Origin: Eurosta solidaginis
Lineage: Eukaryota > Arthropoda > Insecta > Diptera > Tephritidae
Direction: 5' to 3'
NCBI RefSeq assembly: GCF_040869045.1
Contig: NC_090322.1
Span: forward strand, 168,344,672-168,408,671
Length of the DNA: 64,000 bases
A program made the translations under genes and the position numbers. This document shows positions 56,515 to 64,000 of the stretch, one piece after another. Under the pieces are notes generated by a model. That model was not told where the DNA came from, ran no database searches, and was given only the letters and a program-made list of their open reading frames with translations. Within the stretch, counting starts at the first letter, position 1; each line of letters begins with the position of its first letter.

Positions 56515-56875
56515 GGGCGTTGTAATCGTTTTCCACCTGGTCCTTCAAGCGGAGTGTGGGCCGTCTTTTCCTCTGCTTCCATAGGCGGGTTCCGATAACA
56601 ATAATTATTTGGCCGGCGCATTATCTTTCATTCGCAAAACGTACATTAACCGGAGTAGCCGGTGTATTTTAATTCGCTGGACTATGTTGATGTCTGCATT
56701 AAGCTCATACAGCTCATCATTAAATCTTCTTTGATACACACCGTCGCCGACGCGTGACGGCCGATACATCTATCTCTCGAACACTCCCATAGCCGCTCAT
56801 CTGATGTTGTTATGGTTCATGTTTCTGCATCATATAGCGGGACAGGTACAATAAGTGAATTGTAGAACTTGTTGT
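56515..56875 (-). pseudogene. RTE-type LINE remnant
   Basis: The minus strand matches the RTE copy at 8743-9295: 'YGSRGRG/PAYGSRG'-like region ('ttccataggcgggttccgat'), 'RFNDELYELNADINI' ('cagctcatcattaaatcttc') and the 'LYGAEAW' region (about 56810-56850). Several indels. The 3' end is missing. Confidence 0.8.
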
Positions 56876-56959
56876 TGTTGTTGTAGCGATAAAGACACTC
56901 CCCGAAGGTAACGTTTCGGTAATAAACATCATTAAGGTACTAGCCCAACCATCTCGAGA
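56876..56959 (-). mobile_element. R retroposon 3' end with (TTG)n tail
   Basis: TTGTTGTTGTTGTAGCGATAA, then the 'gacactccccgaagg' half-hairpin, and, after a deletion, 'aacatcattaaggtactagc' and 'ccatctcgaga'. Its tail abuts the RTE remnant. Confidence 0.7.
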
Positions 56960-57236
56960 AACTTCCATATGGATACTGTAACAGGTTAAACTCCTACCTA
57001 TCCAGAATCAACCCCGACATACATAATATATCTCCTGCTTGCAATCTGTCCCCACATAACACCAACCATATCTTTCTTTGCAATGTGAAACCAACGCCTC
57101 TAACACCCCTCTCACTCTGGTCCATCCCTGTTGAAACTGCAAGTTTCCTTGGACTCTCGTTAGAGGATATTGATGACAATTTGTGATCGATCGCGCCTAT
57201 TGGATGGGCCAAGCACTGTTACAACAACAACAACCA
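56960..57236 (+). mobile_element. 2A/PHD LINE 3' end, plus sense, with (CAA)n tail
   Basis: 5'-truncated copy holding the last ~220 bp of the ORF ('GYCNRLNSYLSRINPDI', the Cys cluster mutated, 'LWSIPVETASFLGLSLEDIDDNL', stop TGA at about 57184) plus the 3' UTR. It ends GTTACAACAACAACAACC at about 57236. The LINE copy B junction begins 16 bp further on. This gives an independent view of the element's 3' terminus. Confidence 0.85.
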
Positions 57237-57252
57237 CTATGAAGAACTTGGT

Positions 57253-57544
57253 GTATTTTGGCAGGCCTGTAGCTTCTTCCAGTGGGTAATTTTTGGGCTT
57301 GACGACCATATGGGTGACGCGTAGCACGTAATCGGCTGGCTAATTGCTTTGTATGTAGTTATGAGCGTTTCTTTATCTTTTCCCCAAGTACTACCAGCGA
57401 GGGATTTGAGGATTTTGTTACGGCTCTGAATTCTCGGAACAATTGCGGCTGCGTGCTCACCAAAATGTAGATCCTGATCAAACGTCACACCCAAGATTTT
57501 GGGGTGTGGGACAGTCGGTAGCGTAGTGCCATCGACGTGGATGT
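57253..57544 (-). mobile_element. LINE copy B, part after the nested insertion (RT C-terminal side)
   Basis: Continues copy B's reading frame beyond copy A: 'ILNIHVDGTTLPTVPHPKILGVTFDQDLHF', 'AAAIVPRIQSRNKILKSLAGSTWGKDKETLITTYKAISQPITCYASPIW', ending 'THWKKLQACQNT'. It stops at 57253 at the element sequence ...CCAAAATAC; the next element bases (CTGCTCTCAG) begin in the opposite orientation at 63972. See the findings on nested insertion and twin priming. Confidence 0.88.
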
Positions 57545-57606
57545 TCAAAATGGTTGTTGTTGTTGTTGTTGTAGCAATGATCGCCCCACCTAATAGCCGC
57601 GACCGA

Positions 57607-58593
57607 TCACAAATTGTCATCAATATCCTCTAACGGGAGTCCAAGGAAACTTGCCGTTTCAACAGGGGTGGACCATAAGGAAAGGGGTGTTAGAGGCGTT
57701 GGTTCCACATTACAATTAAAGAGATGGTTGGTGTCATGTGGGGACACATTGCAAGCAGGGCATACATTTTGTATGTCGGGGTTGATTCTGGATAGGTTAG
57801 AGTTTAACCTGTTACAGTATCCAGAACGAAGTTGAGCAAGAGTGACACGCGTTTCCCTGGGGAGTATGCGTTCCTCTTCTGCGAGTTCTGGATATTTTTC
57901 TTCAAGTACTGGGTTCACCGGGCAATTCCCGACATAAAGGTCCGACGCCTGTCTATGGAGTTCACCAAGGACCTGCTTGTGTTTTTCCGCTTCATACGGC
58001 TGGGTTCTCAGGTGCCGTATTTCCTCAAAATGCTTACGGAGATGACTCCTTAGGCCCCTAGGCGGTGCTGGTTCGTCAATCAGATGTCTGTTGGGATGCC
58101 CAGGTTTCTGGGTATTCAACAGAAACTGTTTGGTCAGCATCTCATTTCTCTCCCTGATGGGGAGTATTCTCGCCTCATTATGCAGATGGTGTTCTGGGGA
58201 CATAAGAAGACAGCCCGTGGCGATTCTGAGAGCAGTATTTTGGCAGGCCTGTAGTTTCTTCCAGTGGGTGGTTTTTAGGCTTGGCGACCATATGGGTGAC
58301 GCGTAGCACGTAATCGGCTGGCTAATTGCTTTGTATGTGGTCAAGAGCGTTTCTTTATCTTTTCCCCAGGTACTGCCAGTAAGGGATTTGAGGATTTTAT
58401 TACGGCTCTGAATTCTTGGAACAATTGCGGTTGCGTGCGCACCAAAATGTAGATCCTGATCAAACGTCACACCCAAGATTTTGGGGTGTAGGACAGTCGG
58501 TAGCGTAGTGCCATCGACGTGGATGTTCAATATGGTCGACATTTGGGGCGTCCATGTTGTAAATAAGGTCGCGGAAGATTTAGTCGGTGACAA
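57607..58593 (-). pseudogene. LINE copy A: RT thumb and C-terminal Cys/His domain
   Basis: 328-codon frame continuing the ORF to its natural stop TGA (57607-57609). It contains 'PKILGVTFDQDLHF', 'THWKKLQACQNTALRIATGCL', 'PAPPRGLRSHLRKH' and, near the end, 'NVCPACNVSPHDTNHLFNC' (Cys-x2-Cys-x8-His-x4-Cys). The ending is 'LWSTPVETASFLGLPLEDIDDNL'. No RNase H domain follows. The 3' UTR is only about 50 bp. Confidence 0.92.
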
Positions 58594-60230
58594 TGCCAGG
58601 TTTCGCGAGGCGAAAAAACTGGAGAGATCAGGGAGATAGCCATTTTATTGCATAGCTCATCGATCTTTGGGCCTGGGCCTGTGGCCATTATTGTGCAGTC
58701 ATCGGCGTAGGAAACGATTGTGACTCCTTCCGGTGGTGAAGGTAGCTTAGATATGTAGAAATTAAACAAAAGCGGGGATAGGACACCACCCTGTGGCACC
58801 CCTTGTTTAATTCTCCTTTGTTTTGATGTTTCGTTTCTGAATTGCACCGATGCCTGCCGACCACCCAGATAATTTGCGGTCCACCTTTTAAGACATGGGG
58901 GAAGGGTGGACCCTTCCAGGTCTTGCAGTAACGAGCCATGGTTGACCGTATCAAAAGCTTTTGATAGGTCTAACGCTACGAGTACTGTTCTATGGTGGGG
59001 ATATTGATTCAAACCGCAATTTATCTGGGTGCTAATGACATTTAGCGCGGAGGTAGTGCTATGGAGTTTTCTGAAGCCATGCTGATGAGGGGCTAGCTGC
59101 AAATGTGCTTGGAAATAAGGGAGCAAAATGGCTTCAAGCGTCTTTGCCACTGGCGATAGGAGAGATATCGGACGATATGACTCACCTACGTTAGCTGGTT
59201 TCCCAGGCTTTAGTAGCGGGACCACCTTGGCCATTTTCCATTTCTCGGGTATGACAAAGGTGGAAAGAGACAGGTTGAAGACATGCGCTAAATATTTGAA
59301 ACCCTCTTTCCCTAGGTTTTTAAGCATCGGCATGGCTATGCCGTCTGGGCCCACTGCTTTGGATGGTTTAGCGCGACCAATGGCGTCCTCAACCTCTCTA
59401 GCGGTGATGGTAATTGGTGACGCGCTGAGTTTGTGTTTATGTGCGTGTCTATTGGCTCTCCGTCTATCTTTGTCGACCGTAGGATGCATTACATATTGTC
59501 GGCAGAAAGCGCTCGCGCATTTTTTCGCATCCGACAGCACCTTATCGCCAAAGGCGATGGAAACTTTGTCTTTGTGCTTAGTCGGATTCGATAGGGACTT
59601 TACGGTGGACCAAAGTTTACCTACACCGGTAGAGAGGTTACAACCTCTTAGGTGCTCTTCCCATTTCGCCCGCTTGTGTTCGTCCACAAGCAATCTGATG
59701 CGTTGGTTTATATCCCTTATTTGGGAGTCGCCTGGATCAAGCTGTCTTATAAGGTCGCGTTCCCTCGCTAAGCTCGCGGCCTCCGCCGGGAAGTGGGGCC
59801 GGATTTCGGGAATTCTCCCGGCGGGAATGAAATGTGCCGAGGCGGATTCAATGACCTTATGGAAGGCACGCTCCCCTTGGCGGGCATCAGTCGGGATAGG
59901 GAGGGCAGCAAAGCTGCTGTCTGTTGCAGATTTATATTCTTCCCACTTTCCTTTTTTGAAGTTTATGAATGTGCGTTTTTCGGTGACGATGAAGTCGGCG
60001 GTACGCTCGAACGAAAGAAGTATGGGCAGGTGGTCGGATGCCAATGTTACCATCGGCTGCCAGTTGACGCAGTTTACGAGTTCTGCGCTCACGATTGAGA
60101 TATCTGGCGAGCTATGACAGCTTCCTACCATACGTGTGGGGGCGTCTCCGTTTATTGTGCAGAACGTCGTTTCGTCTATTTGATCCGCCAACATCTCACC
60201 CCTACTGTCCGCCCGCAAGTTTGAATGCAT
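58527..60230 (-). pseudogene. LINE copy A: endonuclease end and reverse transcriptase
   Basis: 567-codon frame. It opens with the endonuclease end ('SPDISIVS', 'ASDHLPILLSF'), then an RT with 'GPDGIAMPMLKNLG', 'YRPISLLSPVAKTLE', 'HQHGFRKLHSTTSAL', 'ALDLSKAFDTVNH', 'GVPQGGVLSPLLFN' and the catalytic 'YADD' at 58698-58709. All core RT blocks are intact. At about 58635 a small deletion relative to copy B (which reads 'ELCNRINGYLPDLSSFF') shifts the frame. RT and endonuclease together carry out target-primed reverse transcription. Confidence 0.93.
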
Positions 60231-60868
60231 AGGTCGTGATGGGCATTTAAATCGCCTAAGATAATGCGATTGTTGCCAGAGAGTAAGGCCTCGATATTAG
60301 GGCGGTATCCACTGGGGCAACAGGTGACAGGAGGGATGTAGATGTTGATGATTTCTAGATTTGCATCGCCTGACCGGACAGATAGGCCTTGACGTTCTAA
60401 GACATTGTCACTGCGGTCGATGCCAGGATCAAATATATGATATTGCACAGAGTGGTGTATAATAAACGCGAGGCCGCCTCCATTTCCGCTCTCTCGGTCT
60501 TTCCTGTGGACATTATAACCAGAGCAGGTCTGCAATGCAGATCTTGCTGTGAGTTTAGTCTCTTGAATCGCAGCAATGCGGATGTTGTGTCGCTTCATGA
60601 AATCGACTATCTCCGTAATCTTCCCAGTTAGTCCATTACAGTTCAACTGCAGAATTTTGAAGTGCATGAGGGGAGACGCCGCCACTCTAGGGGTAAGTGA
60701 GGGGTGACTACGCCTAGGTTGTGGAAGGCCAGGACGCAATTGCTGTTGTGGCCTTGGGACTGGGCGCCCTTGGGCAAGCATTGGGGTACCCGGATGATTT
60801 GGGTTTGCGACCTGGCAACATGGCGCGATGAAACCCGTCGGGGGTTGCCGTCGCGGAGACCAGAACAT
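60176..60868 (-). pseudogene. LINE copy A: endonuclease (N-terminal half)
   Basis: Apurinic-endonuclease-type domain that nicks target DNA. Motifs: 'LQLNCNGL' (about residue 74 of this frame), 'IAAIQETKL' with the catalytic Glu, 'GGLAFIIHHSV', 'INIYIPP' and 'GDLNAHHDL' (catalytic Asp and Asn). One base is missing at about 60222 relative to copy B (tgcatagg against tgccatag), so the frame changes just after 'AHHDL'. The domain's last motif (SDHLPIL) is in the following frame. Confidence 0.88.
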
Positions 60869-61518
60869 CTAGGAAAGTGGCACCACCCAAGGCAGGAGCT
60901 GCATTGAGCGGATGTCGCAAACCTATATATTCTGTGCTGGTAGACGGTGCAAACGGAGGCAGGGACTAAGAGTCTGTTTCCCTGACCTGCACAATTGCTG
61001 CCAGAAAAGAGGGGGGGAGAAGAAGACGGGGGCAGGGGCTGATGCTCAGCATTGCAACCAGCTCTACTACGAAGGTAGTAGTTATGAGTGGTATCAGCTG
61101 TTTGAGTTGTTGACGCCGTGGGGCGCGAGCAGCAGCGGGTACTTGTTGTGGCTTGCTGAGCAGCGAAGCTGCTGGAAGGTAGTGGGGATACGCTTAGGCG
61201 TAGACTACGGGACGCCCTTGGGCGTGAGCAGCAAGGAGCCACAAAAGATTTATAAAAGTTACGTGGACGTCGGGTTTTGGGATCAAGCCCAGAACAACCT
61301 GTCCGATGCAACCATCCCTTGCACGAGACACACTGAACAGAGTATGACCGTCCTAAGAAGATTCTTTTCTGGCAAATGCAGCAAAACCATTTCTCAGGAC
61401 TGGGGTCAGGAGACGGACCCGGATTGGGTTCGATACCTTCCCGGAGTAAGAGAATATGTAGCAGTCCTGCTGCAAGGAGCTGCTGGGAGGATGACAATTT
61501 GTGGGGGGGACGAAACAA
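60643..61518 (-). pseudogene. LINE copy A: 2A-like leader and tandem PHD-like fingers
   Basis: Frame of 291 codons. Residues 14-25 are Leu-rich ('LLAAGLLHILLL'), then 'REGIEPNPGP' (motif GIEPNPGP at 61414-61437). Finger 1 (about residues 44-96): C-C-x-x-C, 'CVSCKGWLHRTGC', closing Cys-Cys in 'FVAPCC'. A Ser/Arg/Thr/Pro-rich linker follows. Finger 2 (about 186-235): 'VCTVYQHRIY', 'QCSSCLGWCHFPRC', closing CC in the next frame. One G missing near 60840, compared with copy B, shifts the frame before the final Cys pair. PHD-like fingers bind nucleic acid or chromatin in other proteins; their role here is unknown. Confidence 0.85.
61414..61437 (-). other. 2A-like ribosome-skipping motif in LINE copy A
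   Basis: Encodes GIEPNPGP after a Leu-rich stretch, against the 2A consensus [D/G]-x-E-x-N-P-G-P. 2A-like sequences at ORF starts are known from some APE-type LINEs of other animals and from trypanosome elements. Here the residue before I-E is Gly, as in many 2A-like LINE motifs. Activity is not shown by sequence. Confidence 0.7.
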
Positions 61519-61876
61519 TCAAAATGGTCGACATTTGGGACGTCCATGTTGTAAATAAGGTCGCGGAAGATTTAGTCGGTGATAATGCCAGGTTTCGCGA
61601 GGCGAAAAAACTGGAGAGATCAGGGAGGTAGCCGTTTATTCTATTGCATAGCTCATCGATCTGTGGGCCTGGGCCTGTTGCCATTATTGTGCAGTCATCG
61701 GCGTAGGAAACGATTGTGACTCCTTCCGGTGGTGGAGGAAGCTTAGATATGTAGAAATTAAACAAAAGTGGGGACAGTATACCACCCTGTGGCACCCCTT
61801 GTTTAATTCTTCTTGGTTTTGATGTTTCGTTTCTAAATTGCACCGATGCCTGCCGACCACCCAGATAATTTGCGGT

Positions 61877-62659
61877 TCACCTTTTAAGACATGGGGGAAG
61901 GGTAGACCCTTCCAGGTCTTGCAGTAACGAGCCATGGTTGACCGTATCAAAAGCTTTTGATAGGTCTAGCGCTACGAGTATTGTTCCATGGTGGGGGTTT
62001 TGATTTAAACCGCAATTTATCTGGGTGCAAATGGCATTTAGCGCGGTGGTAGTGCTATGGAGTTTTCTGAAGCCCTGCTGATGACAGGCTAGCTGCAAAT
62101 TTGCTTGGAAATAGGGGAGCAAAATGGCTTCAAGCGTCTTTGCTACTGGCGATAGGAGAGATAACGGACGATACGACTCTCCTATGTTAGCAGGTTTCCC
62201 AGGCTTTAGTAGTGGGACCACCTTGGCCATTTTCCATTTTTCGGGTATGACAAAGGTGGAAAGAGACAGGTTGAAGACATGTGCTAAATATTTGAAACCC
62301 TCTTTCCCTAGGCTTTTAAACATCGGCATGGCTATGCCGCCTGGGCCCACAGCTTTGCATGGTTTAGCGTGACCAATGGCGTCCTCAACCTCTTTAGCGG
62401 TGATGGTGATTGGTGACGCGCTGAATTTGTGTTTATGTGCGTGTCTGTTGGCCCTCCGTCTATCTTTGTCCACCGTAGAATGCATTATATATTGTCGGCA
62501 GAAAGCGCTCGCGCATTTTTTCGCATTCGACAGTATTTTATCGCCAAAGGCGATGGAAACTTTGTCTTTATGCTTAGACGGATTCGATAGGGACTTTACG
62601 GTGGACCAAAGTTTACCCACATCGGTGGAGAGGTTACAACCTCTTAGGTGCTCCTCCAT
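61877..62659 (-). pseudogene. LINE copy B: reverse transcriptase N-terminal half
   Basis: Frame covering 'LRGCNLSTDVGKLWSTVKSLSNPSKHKD', 'AVGPGGIAMPMFKSLG' (Asp to Gly change in the usual GPDGI), 'YRPLSLLSPVAKTLE' and 'ALDLSKAFDTVNH', ending at the nonsense codon after 'CLKR'. The remainder (61528-61843) holds 'GVPQGGILSPLLFN' and the 'YADD' box, then 'DLSSFFASRNLALSPTKSS'. Confidence 0.9.
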
Positions 62660-62762
62660 TTCGCCCGCTTGTGTTCATCCACAAGCAATCTGATGCGTTG
62701 GTTTATATCCCTTATTTGGGGATCGCCTAGATCAAGCTGTCTTATAAGGTCACGTTCTCTCG

Positions 62763-63524
62763 CTAAGTTTGCGGCCTCCGCCTGGAAGTGGGCCGAATTT
62801 CGCGAATTCTTCCGGCGAGAATGAAACGTGCCGAGGCGGATTCAATGACCTTACGGAAGGCACGCTCCCCTTGGCAGGCATCAGTCTGGATAGGGAGGGC
62901 AGCAAAGAGGTTGTCTGTAAAAGATTTATATTCGTCCCACTTTCCTTTTTTGAAGTTTATGAAAGTGCGTTTTTCTGTGACGATGAAGTCGGCGGTGCGC
63001 TCGAGCGAAATAAGTATAGGCAGGTGGTCGGATGCCAATGTTACCATCGCCTGCCAGTTGACGCAGTTTACGAGTTCTGCGCTCACGATTGAGATATCTG
63101 GCGAACTGTGACAGCTTCCTACCATACGTCTGGGGGTGTCTCCGTTTATTGTGCAGAACGTCGTTTCTTCTGTTTGATCCGCCAACATCTCACCCCTACT
63201 GTCCGCCCGCAAATTTGAATGCCATAGATCGTGATGGGCATTGAAATCGCCTAAGATAATGCGATTGTTGCCAGTGAGTAAGGCGCTGATATTAGGGCGG
63301 TATCCACTAGGGCAACAGGTGGCAGGAGGGATGTAGATGTTGATAATTTCTAGGTTTGCATCGTCTGCGTCCTTGGGCAAGCATTGGGGTACCCGGATGA
63401 TTTGGGTTTGCGACCTGGCAACATGGCGTGATGAAACCCGTCGGGGGGTTGCCGTCGCGGAGACCAGAACATCTAGGAAAGTGGCACCACCCGAGGCAGG
63501 AGCTGCATTGGGCGGATGTCGCAA
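62763..63524 (-). pseudogene. LINE copy B: endonuclease remnant
   Basis: Frame with a finger-2 shadow, then 'INIYIPPATCCPSGYRPNISALLTGNNRIILGDFNAHHDLWHSNLRADS' and 'SPDISIVS...ASDHLPILIS'. It preserves the uninterrupted 'AHHDLWHSNLRADS' that is frameshifted in copy A. The N-terminal endonuclease blocks (N and E motifs) are deleted, so it cannot act. Confidence 0.88.
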
Positions 63525-63971
63525 ACATATATATTTTGTGCTGGCAAACGGTGCAAACGGAGGTAGGGACTAAGAGTCTGTTTCCCTGACCTACACGATT
63601 GCTGCCGGAAAAGAGGGGGGGAGAAGACGGGGGCAGGGGCTGATGCTCAGCATTGCTACTCCGACTCTACTACGAAGATAGTAGTTATGAGTGGTAGCAG
63701 CGGTTTGAGTTGTTGTCGCCGTGGGGCGCGAGCGGCAGTGGGTACTTGTTGTGGCTTGCTGAGCAGCGGGGCTGCTGGCAGGTAGTGGGGGCGCTTAGGC
63801 GTAGACTACGGGACACCCTTGGGCGTGAACAGCAAGGAGCCACAAAAGATTTATAAAAGTTACGTGGACGTCGGGTTTTGGGGTCAAGCCTAGAACAACC
63901 TGTCCGATGCAACCATCCCTTACACGAGACACACTGAACAGAGTATGACCGTCCTAAAAAGATTCTTTTCC

Positions 63972-64000
63972 CTGCTCTCAGAATCGCCACGGGCTGTCTT
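63972..64000 (+). mobile_element. LINE 3' segment, plus sense, at window edge
   Basis: Reads CTGCTCTCAGAATCGCC..., the sense strand of the LINE ORF ('ALRIATGCL'), so orientation flips at 63971/63972. It begins at exactly the element base that follows the end of copy B's inverted body (57253). It continues beyond the window. Confidence 0.85.

Larger units (their letters stand above)
57554..61518 (-). mobile_element. LINE copy A, 3,965 bp, nested in copy B
   Basis: Single-ORF APE-type non-LTR retrotransposon, minus strand. In order: N-terminal Leu-rich stretch with a 2A-like GIEPNPGP, two PHD-like fingers, apurinic-type endonuclease, reverse transcriptase, C-terminal Cys/His cluster, short 3' UTR with a small hairpin (GATCG...CGATC, 57579-57608) and a (CAA)n tail. 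It is flanked by 9-bp duplications TCAAAATGG (57545-57553 and 61519-61527) lying in the RT gene of copy B. The 5' end is at 61518, where no ATG is available, so the copy is probably slightly 5'-truncated. Three frameshifts (near 60830, 60222, 58635) make it inactive. The clade is uncertain; RT and finger layout suit the CR1/jockey/I-related groups. Confidence 0.93.
61519..63971 (-). mobile_element. LINE copy B, upstream part, 5'-truncated and internally deleted
   Basis: Same LINE as copy A at about 90-95% identity. From its 5' edge (63971) it encodes finger 1 from 'KRIFLGRSYS', the linker, finger 2 and part of the endonuclease. It then encodes RT up to 'QMSTIL', where copy A is inserted. About 400 bp are missing at 63366, where 'QCLPKDA' joins 'DANLEIINIYIPP', which removes the first endonuclease motifs. 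Further lesions: one-base losses near 62795 and 62653 and a Trp-to-stop change (TGG to TGA) at about 61877 in 'KRWTANYLGG'. The 6-G run near 63445 keeps finger 2 in frame, unlike copy A. Confidence 0.9.

Noticed and set aside
59128..60117. 329-codon plus-strand open frame
   Set aside because: Exactly antisense to the endonuclease/RT ORF of LINE copy A; an equivalent shadow appears over copy B (62124-62693). No domain of its own.

Overview
The window looks like fly (dipteran) genomic DNA, most likely a tephritid fruit fly. The evidence is short spliced introns (66 bp in RpS14), an AT-rich background, ribosomal and ZSWIM8-type proteins of insect character, and a dense mix of LINEs, SINEs, MITEs, LTR elements and fly-type repeats running from TTTTTATAC to CTTACTTGTT. 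The tephritid placement rests on the general look of the repeats, not on a diagnostic marker, so it is an inference. There are no bacterial genes, rRNA genes or CRISPR arrays.

Host genes are few. RpS14 (uS11) is complete at 53273-53794 (+), in two coding exons giving 151 aa, with a TCT/TOP-type promoter tract at about 52912. A coding exon at 37169-37625 (-), not open from any ATG, encodes the conserved N-terminus of the ZSWIM8/Dora ubiquitin-ligase receptor behind an insect-specific Gly/Asn/Ala-rich leader. Two unrecognised ORFs with membrane-type segments (30661-31056 - and 39301-39669 -) and one small ORF (41853-42050 +) are weak gene candidates.

The rest is mobile-element archaeology. Five families recur. 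(1) 'T-elements' run from TTTTTATACTCAG to a hairpin and CTTACTTGTT, and some carry a tandem array of about 129 bp; they lie at 1150-1410, 3826-6907, 6960-7772, 14008-14862, 16826-18358, 26780-28215 and 31070-32105. (2) 'SINE-A' is tRNA-derived with pol III A and B boxes, in long and short forms (14868, 15007, 19370, 23965, 34190, 41120). (3) 'R retroposons' are about 414 bp, noncoding, with a (CAA)n tail and 13-bp target duplications (35126, 43562, and fragments at 430, 11945, 21580, 29820, 54920, 55435, 55705, 56240, 56870). (4) RTE-type, jockey-like and RNase H-bearing LINE fragments lie at 1701, 8743, 10300, 13440, 15838, 19745, 20870, 22720, 28480 and 56515. (5) A single-ORF APE LINE carries a 2A-like motif and tandem PHD-like fingers. 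It dominates 56-64 kb and also left a fragment at 44730-45105.

The right end is the most informative part. LINE copy A (57554-61518 -) is inserted into LINE copy B with a 9-bp target duplication. Copy B itself appears to have a 5' inversion (twin-priming structure): its inverted body runs 57253-63971, and its 3' segment restarts in + orientation at 63972 from the very next base of the element. The noncoding R retroposon ends in the same ATYGCTACAACAACAAC sequence as this LINE, as expected if it borrows the LINE's machinery. From 45.5 to 52.5 kb lies an LTR-element complex with no gag-pol: long LTR-like repeats, a tRNA-Lys-type primer binding site present twice 65 bp apart, and a separate short solo LTR with a CAAT duplication, just upstream of RpS14.
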